Shown here: positions 25,601 to 32,321 of the stretch, in pieces
How positions within the stretch are numbered: the stretch's first letter is position 1
How the letters are laid out: each line of letters opens with the position of its first letter
Assembly (NCBI GenBank): GCA_964454645.1
Contig: CAYVTM010000004.1
Location: 222,244-286,243, forward strand
Source of the DNA: CAYVTM01 sp964454645
GTDB taxonomy: Bacteria; Bacteroidota; Bacteroidia; Sphingobacteriales; Sphingobacteriaceae
Direction: 5' to 3'
Length of the DNA: 64,000 nucleotides
Notes under the pieces: generated by a model
Told to the model about the DNA's origin: nothing
Seen by the model: the letters and a program-made list of their open reading frames with translations, nothing else
The model's database searches: none
Position numbers and translations under genes: made by a program

Positions 25601-26605
25601 GTCTATGATAAAGGGTTTACACTTTCGAATTGTACGTTTATTGAAAATACCAGTCCGATCGTAGCCGAAAATCTGACCGCAAACAGCTCCATCAATACGG
25701 TATCCATTAATATTAGTTCTTTACAGAGTCTTTCAAATGCGATCTCCCTTACAGGTTTCACTTTCCCCTCTGTTTTGTTGGACGAAGTAGATATTGCCAA
25801 TGCCTGGGGAAACGGGTTATATGCAAATCACTGTAGAGTCAATATGAAGTGTTCAGGTATTGAAGCATATGAAACTCCGGTAGTTTTAGAAACCGGAGCT
25901 ATTATGGATATGAGTAAGGTAAATGGAGGAAGCTACGGAAATAATACCATTCAATTACACTCGAATGGCAGCGGAAAAGTATTCGGGATATCCGGAGCAG
26001 AAATGATCTATCTGCAAAACGGACAAAATGCAATCATTAAGGAAAATGCATCTGATAAATACTTCGCGGGAATCAGTTCGGGTGGAGCTTCCTTTTCTCC
26101 CAACTATCAGGATATTTTAGGTGAAAAGAACAGATGGTATCCTTGTGTTAGCTGTTCCAATACTTTGCCGACTGCTTCGGACTATATATTTACCTTGGTG
26201 GGAACCATTGATTTTGACCCGATCCTGACAGGAACTATCCTTGATCCTTGTAATCAATCTTCCATGATGGAGGAAGGCCCCTGTGCCAATCCGGAAGACT
26301 GCCTGGGTCGTAAAGGACACTTTACGGAAGAATTGGAGCAAGGAACATCCCTGTATGTACTGGTACGGCCTAACCCTGCAAGCGATTATATCTATGTGGA
26401 TATTACTTCGGAAAAAGCTTCGGATATACGTATTCGTATCCATAGCCCGTCCGGTGCTTTGATCAAAACAATCGATCTTCGTGCAGAAGAACAAATCCCG
26501 CAAACAGTAACGATTGCAACCGAATCCCTGAATCCGGGAGTTTATATGCTGGAACTTTATAATGGAAGTGAATATGTTCGGAAGCGGATCGCAATTGTGA
26601 GATAA
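22700..26605 (+). CDS. T9SS-secreted multidomain protein: gluzincin-like protease plus beta-helix
   Basis: 1301 aa with signal peptide (ending AFAKG). The N-terminal half has a zinc-protease-like motif HEFGH at residues 438-442 with a downstream Glu at residue 478 in WTEGWAH, the arrangement of gluzincin metalloproteases. Residues about 750-1100 hold repeating Asn/Ser-rich turns with SVTNCTFEGC and TLSNCTFIEN, a right-handed beta-helix. The C-terminus (VRPNPASDYIYVDI to the end) is a T9SS type A sorting domain, so it should cross the outer membrane and be attached or released. Substrate unknown. Terminated by a strong hairpin. Confidence 0.82.
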   Translation: MKKITVLTVLLMAVCMGAFAKGLPAFNIEVIYVEHTGHEADVEVTARYYFNRGITLNSQPEILLPDNWEFVSVDHTFSGEYMAEDELDVVFTVRHDYENLPFYPDQLYIEHYWEDDPSPVRALFMVYFTPYNTTEVIGEEALTHQRRVWFAKTEEEPERIEIDPNIIPESDIPENFVPEEDWETDFRTIHIPGLAYSIPMAAIHPDEIPEELLNQGGSPEEGLLGDNCFLSKRFKGHISGQIVAEFLNEENPTIFQALPLRGVDIEIVERNQEWTNIILGRARTDTNGVFSVWVSICRAFEGDNVELFLRIKGKNNYYRIYASKKGNPYWEIEKHETNHTYWEYDGGDTRNLDFGTITVFHETIKAVHLSVLAWEYVNAFSGQTLETNLIIKTGTNNSFFLPDQSCGVGIPVVGEFFIPHPAIRLSSGDVLSETTTWHEFGHFLMWQLQNKCWIDLLSGSFAKHSINRNSNNRIAWTEGWAHAFAQICDAHYRNLDGEHYLDEQRNNYERRTFGPGISNAITNGFASEFFVACTLYDLWDGADKFPPSTPSGDHNDLASGSWQGDADASSLSFAELCTIVKNGDVNSLPENNGKIEDIQVFFQHLTEDIHCDETIKNIRQCFFRNEINDQLNVNDYFFNSDVLYKVESKNYVGSPFSDPILGWLLGYDYDHHQRINVAHINAAALNFNTPYSSSTSSLNQDLLISNQGKLYINNNLPPGIQLNNTNPERPALHANSVYEVCNQSDFTVGGNGSIIIGDPSGDYTAHMVLKSGSTLVLENNSLTRINNHSKLIIESGAQLIFEPGAVIELNGTDAILEIAGELILEDGATFTRNGTGFVRFKNATDESLQIGIDAEFYLNGSGQSDKVLELQAGEIWAEFDNLSRKSFKVTNAKVVNSGVLKLRSNVHLNNVRFEGGSLMTFAQNNVYINNCYFYGSTYGINAYQDGGHGTSISVTNCTFEGCLTGFNVYDKGFTLSNCTFIENTSPIVAENLTANSSINTVSINISSLQSLSNAISLTGFTFPSVLLDEVDIANAWGNGLYANHCRVNMKCSGIEAYETPVVLETGAIMDMSKVNGGSYGNNTIQLHSNGSGKVFGISGAEMIYLQNGQNAIIKENASDKYFAGISSGGASFSPNYQDILGEKNRWYPCVSCSNTLPTASDYIFTLVGTIDFDPILTGTILDPCNQSSMMEEGPCANPEDCLGRKGHFTEELEQGTSLYVLVRPNPASDYIYVDITSEKASDIRIRIHSPSGALIKTIDLRAEEQIPQTVTIATESLNPGVYMLELYNGSEYVRKRIAIVR

Positions 26606-26626
26606 AACGTTTTCGTTATAAACCTT

Positions 26627-26668
26627 AAAAAAGACAGTCCGGGATTTTCGGACTGTCTTTTTTATTTT
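26627..26668 (+). terminator. intrinsic terminator
   Basis: AAAAAAGACAGTCCG and CGGACTGTCTTTTTT form a 15-bp stem with a 7-nt loop, then T-rich sequence. It lies 22 nt after the T9SS protease gene. Confidence 0.9.
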
Positions 26669-26745
26669 AAATTATTCGATTTCTAATTCCTCTATTTTCT
26701 TCAAATCCTCCAGAAAATATTCGAAATTTATCCCCTCGTCTCCGC

Positions 26746-27282
26746 ATGGAAAGAGCACAATTGCTTGCAGCAATCGGTGATCTTACAGGGGCAATTAGTG
26801 AGTTCGATAATGCAATCGGGCTTGGTAATGAAGATCAGGGCGAAACAACCTATGCTGAATATTGGAAATGCCTTACCTATAACAGAAACTTAATTGCTCT
26901 TGGCACATATACACCGGATAAATTGGATTCTTTAATGGGCGATTGCCCGGAATTGATTATTACAGAACCTGAACCACCATCTGCTTTAAGAATTTCCAAG
27001 ACTACAGAGAATGTAGCAATAAATAATGAAGATGTGCTTGTGTATCCGAATCCGACAAGCGGATTAATTTCCGTTGTATTCTCCGTACCTGATGCTACTG
27101 CAATTACGTATTATGTTTCTGATATCAATGGTAAAAAGGTACTTGAAAAAGAAGCTGTACACCAAGAAAAAGGAAAACATGAGATCGCAATTGACCTCTC
27201 CAGATTTCCTAATGGTATTTACAGCTGTACGTTAAGTATCGGACAGCAAGTATATAACAAGAAAGTTGTATTGATTAAGTAA
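26746..27282 (+). pseudogene. 3' remnant of a T9SS-secreted protein
   Basis: 178 codons without a signal peptide, though the C-terminus is a complete T9SS type A sorting domain (VYPNPTSGLISVVF, FPNGIYSCTLSIG, KKVVLIK). The frame stays open upstream only to 26671. The N-terminal part, with ERAQLLAAIGDLTGAISEFDNAI, resembles the repeat-like segment that often precedes this domain in large beta-helix proteins. A sorting domain without a signal peptide cannot be exported by Sec, so I read this as the tail of a lost larger gene. It keeps its own terminator. Confidence 0.7.
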
Positions 27283-27309
27283 TAAATTATTTAGTATCAT
27301 TCTAAAAGG

Positions 27310-27345
27310 AAGACAGCCCGAAAATATCAGGCTGTCTTTCTTTTT
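27310..27345 (+). terminator. intrinsic terminator
   Basis: AAGACAGCC and GGCTGTCTT form a perfect 9-bp stem with an 11-nt loop, followed by TCTTTTT, 27 nt after the preceding stop codon. Its stem resembles the one at 26627. Confidence 0.85.
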
Positions 27346-27889
27346 AGCCCTACATATAACCAAGGAAGTAAATTATGTACTGGTTGAGAAATGATCTATT
27401 TCAAACGTTTGAATATTCTTTAAGTCCTCATTAAAGTTCGAACTTTGTTCGATTCTGCGCATTAAGACGCAATGCATCGAACGAAGCCGATCAGCTCTAT
27501 TCGTTAAATTTCAAGACAGCCTCAATATCATTCCAAAGTTCTAAAATTTGTCCCCGGTAGCGCACCAGCCTTTGCCTATGCAAGGGCTTTTTTATTTCTA
27601 TATGTTTTACTGAATATTTAGCGATTTAGTATCCGGTCTCACCCGGGGGCAGGGTTCCGAGTCAGAAAGCTCATTATTTTTAACCCGGCTTTTGTTTCCG
27701 GTACGAAGCATGTAAGATTAGTTTATTCGTATTTAATGCTTGAAAAAAATCCCCGATAACATCAATCGTATATAATTTGTATTTCCGAATCATAAACAAA
27801 GCTGTACTTGTTTTTTCATACAGGAAGATATCGGGAAAATCATTGCTTCGCTGAAAGCGGAAATGGGGCGGAATAAGGAATGGGAAAAC
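27346..27889. other. gene-poor region with degraded sequence
   Basis: It contains a further hairpin terminator at 27567-27595 (AGCCTTTGC/GCAAGGGCT, one G-U pair, then TTTTTTATT). A minus-strand frame from 27898 to 27680 (72 codons, containing FPDIFLYEKTSTALFMIRKYKLYTIDVIGDFF) reads like a natural protein fragment but starts only at GTG and matches no family I know. Together with the T9SS remnants on both sides, this suggests decayed genes. Confidence 0.4.
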
Positions 27890-28019
27890 GCTCGCCACCC
27901 GTTACAAAAACGGCACAAAAGTTGGGCTGATCCAAAATATTATTTTAATAAATTTAATTTTCAACAATAAGATTATCGGTATTTTATTTTTTAATGCTCT
28001 TATAAATTTGTAGTATTGC
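27890..28019 (+). repeat. duplicated promoter region, copy B
   Basis: Partner of the segment at 21857-22005. It has the same order of shared words and the same -7 box TAAATTTG at 28003-28010, here 25 bp before the ATG of the lipoprotein at 28036. Confidence 0.7.
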
Positions 28020-28035
28020 TTAAAACTAAACTCTT

Positions 28036-28659
28036 ATGAAAACATTCTTATACCTATCGGGCTTCTCTGTCTTTTTACTGATAGCAGGTATGAGTGGCTG
28101 TAAAAAGGACGACCCTGTTCCTGTGCAACAATATGTTAAAGGCACCCTGTACGATAAGTATTCAGGGAAACCCTTAGCCAATACCAAGGTCTATTTGTGT
28201 AAAGCAAGATGGCAAGGAACCAAAATCATTGATGACTATATAATTATGGATGAATATCTTACTGATAACACCGGAAGATTCAACTTTAATTATTCTAAGC
28301 AGGTCACTGATTTAGTTGGTATCTATGCAAAGATTGAAGATACTTATTACGATTACCGGACAGTAAAAACGATTGCTGATTACAACAGAGATTCATGTGA
28401 CTATAACCTGAAACCTAAAAGCTGGCAGGTATATCACATCAAAAATACGAATCCGTATGATGATTCCGATGTCATCTATTTTGATAATAAGTATCTTTTA
28501 ACAGGCTCGCAGGTGGATACAACCATGATTCTTGACAATCACTACGATATTATTTTGCCTACTGTCTGGTCTATTACCAAAAATGGGCAGACAGATAACT
28601 TTTATGGTACACCCGAATGTATTCCATACGATACTACCTACTACACGATCTTCTACTAA
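28036..28659 (+). CDS. lipoprotein with carboxypeptidase-regulatory-like domain
   Basis: 207 aa. The signal peptide ends at a lipobox around GMSGC (residue 23), followed by KKDDP. A beta-sandwich domain follows with VKGTLYDKYSGKPLANTKVYL and TDNTGRFNFNY, the pattern of carboxypeptidase-D regulatory-like domains common in Bacteroidota surface proteins. The C-terminal 80 residues are unrecognised. It shares its promoter type with the lipoprotein at 22059 but not obvious protein similarity. Confidence 0.7.
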   Translation: MKTFLYLSGFSVFLLIAGMSGCKKDDPVPVQQYVKGTLYDKYSGKPLANTKVYLCKARWQGTKIIDDYIIMDEYLTDNTGRFNFNYSKQVTDLVGIYAKIEDTYYDYRTVKTIADYNRDSCDYNLKPKSWQVYHIKNTNPYDDSDVIYFDNKYLLTGSQVDTTMILDNHYDIILPTVWSITKNGQTDNFYGTPECIPYDTTYYTIFY

Positions 28660-28671
28660 AACTAACTTAAT

Positions 28672-28880
28672 ATGAAAAAATTTAATCATGATTTCCGATA
28701 ACCCCTGGAACAAAGATATCCGTTATTGATGCACAAGGTAGAATTATCTATGAGTCGAACGATATAATCCATTATTCAGATAAACACGACATTGACCTTA
28801 GTCAATATAGTAAAGGGTTATATATTGTTAAGTTACATAATCAAGGTAAGCAATATATAGAACGGATAGTATTACAATAA
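28672..28880 (+). pseudogene. degraded T9SS sorting-domain fragment
   Basis: An ATG at 28672 opens a frame that stops after nine codons. In another frame, from 28704 to 28880, about 58 codons read as the end of a T9SS type A domain (ISVIDAQGRIIYES, LSQYSKGLYIVKLHN, ERIVLQ). A frameshift and 5' loss therefore separate the start from the domain. It is followed directly by its own terminator, as a real gene end would be. Confidence 0.75.
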
Positions 28881-28918
28881 ATAACCTTTCCTGCGTATTA
28901 TATGTAGGAAAGGTTATT
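28880..28918 (+). terminator. hairpin terminator after the sorting-domain fragment
   Basis: AATAACCTTTCCT and AGGAAAGGTTATT form a perfect 13-bp stem around a 13-nt loop. The tail is not strongly T-rich on the plus strand. Confidence 0.65.
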
Positions 28919-28946
28919 AAACAAATCAGTAAATAATTGAGATACA

Positions 28947-29432
28947 ATGAAAATATTTTTGTTAGTTTCTTATTTATTCTCTTATTCACTATTTCCATCA
29001 ATCGGGAAATCTGTCGAGGGTAAATGGACTTTGATTGAATGTATAGATAAAACAAATGGATATATCGTTGATAAAGAAAAGTATGATTTCCAATTAGGTA
29101 CATTCACTATTTCATTTATTGAATATAATGATACTACGCTGTTATTCTGTGGAATCTCTGGATCAAATGAATTCGGTGGCTATTTTAGAATTGATTCAAC
29201 AGGTGTTGTTAAGCGAACTTCTTATGGATCTACAAAGAGATATGAAGTGTCAAGATTCGGAGCTTTTTTTATTGATAATATCTATAAAGTCAATAAAATT
29301 GAGATGTCGAAAGATAAATTAATTATTTATTCTAATAGAGGAGAACAGTCTATGATGTTCATCCGGTTAGATTCTAATATTAGGACTGTTTGGGATTGCC
29401 CCTCACACATATTACTTGAAAAATTTAAGTGA
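28947..29432 (+). CDS. secreted hypothetical protein, lipocalin-like pattern
   Basis: 161 aa with an N-terminal signal peptide (to about residue 21). The start of the mature part, VEGKWTLIECIDKTNG, resembles the GxW opening of lipocalin-like proteins, and the chain continues as short beta strands ending with KLIIYSNRGEQSMMFIRL. No lipobox or T9SS domain is present. The fold suggestion is tentative. It stands alone between remnants. Confidence 0.55.
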   Translation: MKIFLLVSYLFSYSLFPSIGKSVEGKWTLIECIDKTNGYIVDKEKYDFQLGTFTISFIEYNDTTLLFCGISGSNEFGGYFRIDSTGVVKRTSYGSTKRYEVSRFGAFFIDNIYKVNKIEMSKDKLIIYSNRGEQSMMFIRLDSNIRTVWDCPSHILLEKFK

Positions 29433-29480
29433 TATATAAACTGTTCGGGTTGTATACTAACTATCAATAGTATGATTCCT

Positions 29481-30029
29481 CTATTTCTTTTCAATAACAA
29501 TAGAGGAATACTCTCCGATACTTCCCCAAAATTCCGGGTATTTATTTTCTGACTTTTCCAACCATTTTAATATAGATTTTCCACCCAGGAATGAATGAAT
29601 ATAGATATCCAGAAAATATTTATTCACGCTTCTCCAGGAATATATTTTAATCTGATTGCTAAATGGAAACTTGGTTTTAAACCATCTTCGACTGTGGGGA
29701 TAGAAGTATAGCCGTGGCTTACTGTCAATTAACCTAACATAGATTTTTCCGGCAGTATGTCTGGCAATTCGATAAAGCTGTACGGGAAGAAGTGTAAGGT
29801 TCATTAACCAACTGTGATAAAACCAACTATAGACAATGATTACTTTAGAACCCATTTTTGTAACACGATACATTTCTTCGACAGCTGTTTCCTGTTCTTT
29901 GGCAGGAACGTGATACAAAATATGGTGCGAAACAACTACATCGCATGAATTTTCCTGTAAAGGAATATTTGTGATATCTCCGCAAATAAAAATAGCGTTT
30001 TTACCTGAAAGATTTTCTTTGGCGAGCAG
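29481..30029 (-). pseudogene. SAM-dependent methyltransferase, 5' truncated
   Basis: The frame is open from a CTG codon at 30029, right after an in-frame TAG, and has no start codon or motif I (the GxGxG SAM loop). What remains is the later half of a class I methyltransferase: FICGDITNIPL, DVVVSHHILYHVP and the EMYRVTKMGSKVIIVY strand, then a 70-residue C-terminal part ending in SIVIEKK. The first about 80-100 residues are missing, replaced by the sequence preceding the plus-strand gene at 30100. A rearrangement junction near 30030 explains this. Confidence 0.75.
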
Positions 30030-30099
30030 CTAGAATATTTTTATAATAGAATTTTTTATTGTTTCTTTGCGTAGAAAATTATAGAACCCCATATTAATT

Positions 30100-31464
30100 A
30101 TGAAAGAAAAGATATTGATAGTCTTTATAAGCATTATTTTGTTTTGTAATAGCTCGATTGCGCAAACAGTTCACACCCCGAGCGGAGTAAATGCAATCAC
30201 TAGTTCACCAACTGGTAATGCAGGTATTGATAATGCTTCTCCTACATCGAAAGTTGTAATAAATCACCAAAATGCAACTTCCACCTTTTCGTCACCAGGA
30301 ATGGGGTTGAAAATATATAACTCTTCATGGGTTGCATCACAATATACAGGAATCGAATTTTGGAATGGGTTACATAAAACAGTTCCCGCTTCTCGTATTA
30401 TTTCTCAAATGGCAGGAAATGGAAGTGCGGGAGAAAATCTCTTTATTCAAACTCAACCGGGGTCTGGTAACAACCCAAATCAATCTGATTTGATTACAAG
30501 ACTTACCATTTTACATAATGGAAATATAGGTATTGGTAATAGTACAGGGGCAACGAATCCAAGTACAAGACTATATGTTGATGGAGAGATGGCCTCAACT
30601 TCTAATCTTAGATTTTTTTCGACATCTGCATCAAATATCTATACAAATGGGTATACACAAGCAATCAAAATAGATGCTTCGAATATATATTTAAATTCAA
30701 GTTCAAACGGGAATGTGGGTATTGGAACTAGTTCTCCCAACTCAAAGCTTCATGTTTATAATGGAGGAATAAGAATAGGTGCTTTAAGTGATGCTACCTC
30801 TAGGGCACAAAATATTTTAACATTTGCTGATGCTAATGTTAAAATCGGGGAATGGAGTGAGGATAATAGACTTAGCTTTTATTCATTGAATGGTTATGCA
30901 TTTGAGAATGATGGGGGTTTACACTTAGGTAATAATGAAATAAAGATGGGGGTGAATACATCTATAACTATTGGAGAAAAACAAGTTGGAGAATACAGGC
31001 TGTTTTTACATAATAATGGGACACATGCATATATTGATTACAAAGATAACTTATATTTCAGGGCAGACTACCCTAGTGTTAGCGCTTTAGTACTTCAGGG
31101 AGATGGAAATGTTGGTATTGGTTTTACAACCTCATATGATTTAAATAAGAGGCATAATATGGGGTACAGATTAGCAGTGAATGGCGGAATTATTTGCGAA
31201 GAGATAAAAGTAATACTAGATGTTCCTAATTCAGACTATGTTTTTAGTAAAGATTATAAGCTGAAGCCCCTAAACGAGGTTAAAGAATTTATACAATTAC
31301 ACAGTCACTTACCCGAAGTGCCTTCTGCTAAGGAATTCAAAGAAAATGGATATAAGGTTGGAGAAATGGATGACTTGCTTCTAAGGAAGATTGAAGAATT
31401 AACATTATACATCTTAGAACAGGATGAAAAAATTAAAGAATTAGAAAAAAAGATTAATAATTAA
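30100..31464 (+). CDS. secreted tail-fibre-like protein with C-terminal coiled coil
   Basis: 454 aa with a signal peptide ending IAQTV. The body contains repeats of the type GNVGIGTSSPNSKLHV (GNIGIGN, GNVGIG) that recur in Bacteroidota surface and phage-tail-like proteins. The C-terminal region, with SDYVFSKDYKLKPLNEVKEFI and HLPEVPSAKEFKENG, followed by a coiled coil ILEQDEKIKELEKKI, corresponds to the peptidase-S74-like/chaperone tail module that helps trimer folding. No T9SS domain. Probably a trimeric surface fibre. Part of the AT-rich island. Confidence 0.75.
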   Translation: MKEKILIVFISIILFCNSSIAQTVHTPSGVNAITSSPTGNAGIDNASPTSKVVINHQNATSTFSSPGMGLKIYNSSWVASQYTGIEFWNGLHKTVPASRIISQMAGNGSAGENLFIQTQPGSGNNPNQSDLITRLTILHNGNIGIGNSTGATNPSTRLYVDGEMASTSNLRFFSTSASNIYTNGYTQAIKIDASNIYLNSSSNGNVGIGTSSPNSKLHVYNGGIRIGALSDATSRAQNILTFADANVKIGEWSEDNRLSFYSLNGYAFENDGGLHLGNNEIKMGVNTSITIGEKQVGEYRLFLHNNGTHAYIDYKDNLYFRADYPSVSALVLQGDGNVGIGFTTSYDLNKRHNMGYRLAVNGGIICEEIKVILDVPNSDYVFSKDYKLKPLNEVKEFIQLHSHLPEVPSAKEFKENGYKVGEMDDLLLRKIEELTLYILEQDEKIKELEKKINN

Positions 31465-31465
31465 T

Positions 31466-32275
31466 ATGGGTTTGTTGGACGTTAAACAACTATTCTCAAA
31501 GTGGTTGCGCAATTTAAGATTGATTCATTCTCTCGATTACATTCGATTTCTGATTAGTTATGTGTTGAATTTCAAAAAGAATGAAATATATAAAATTAAT
31601 AATCCGGATGCGATAATTCCACCTGATTATATACTATATGAGTCGTTTAGGTTGTCTTATGAAAGATATATTGTAGGTGGAAAAAAGAGTGCCGATTTTA
31701 TATATCAATTTAAGCAGAAATATTTTCAAAATCTATCCATAAATATGTTAGACTGGGGTTGCGGGCCTGCTAGAATATTACAACAATTAAAAAGTGCATA
31801 CCCAAACAATAACTACTATGGAACTGATTACAATTCAGAAACGATAAAGTGGTGTAAGAATAGTTTTAGTGATATACATTTTGAAGTTAATGGAACAACA
31901 CCTCCAATAGTTTTTAAGGATAAAAAATTTCAGTTTATTTATGGAGTATCTATTTTAACTCATATGTCTCAAGAAAATAATATTTTATGGTTATCTGAAT
32001 TACACAGGATTTTAGATTCAAATGGTATTTTATTAATAACTACTCAGGGCTTAATTTTTAGAGATAAATTAAGCAGTGTTGAGAAAAATTTATTTGATAA
32101 TACGATTGTAGTTCGCGGAAATGTAAAAGAGGGTCACAGAACATATACTACATTTCATCATCCTCAAATATTTAGAAACATTATTTCAGATAAATATACA
32201 GTCTTAGAGCATATTGAAGGTAAGAAGGAATCATGGGGTTTGAATCAAGACACATGGATATTATTAAAAATATAG
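31466..32275 (+). CDS. class I SAM-dependent methyltransferase
   Basis: 269 aa, cytoplasmic. Motif I is LDWGCGPARILQQL at about residue 93, motif II GTDYNSETIKW, and the later IYGVSILTHMSQENN/LLITTQG motifs are typical of small-molecule or glycan methyltransferases. It starts one base after the fibre gene stop, so the pair are coupled; it could modify a sugar or peptide on the fibre or another surface molecule. Not similar to the truncated methyltransferase at 29.5 kb in motif sequence. Confidence 0.8.
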   Translation: MGLLDVKQLFSKWLRNLRLIHSLDYIRFLISYVLNFKKNEIYKINNPDAIIPPDYILYESFRLSYERYIVGGKKSADFIYQFKQKYFQNLSINMLDWGCGPARILQQLKSAYPNNNYYGTDYNSETIKWCKNSFSDIHFEVNGTTPPIVFKDKKFQFIYGVSILTHMSQENNILWLSELHRILDSNGILLITTQGLIFRDKLSSVEKNLFDNTIVVRGNVKEGHRTYTTFHHPQIFRNIISDKYTVLEHIEGKKESWGLNQDTWILLKI

Positions 32276-32321
32276 TACACAATAGTTTGATGTAGTATTA
32301 TGAGAATAGAGTAATTAAAAT

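Noticed and set aside
27541..27690. tRNA-like words (GGTAGCGCACCAG and GGGTTCCGAGTC)
   Set aside because: No cloverleaf can be formed and the parts are about 80 bases apart; the first part is better explained by the hairpin terminator at 27567. It also does not match the tRNA-Leu tail well enough to be an attachment site.
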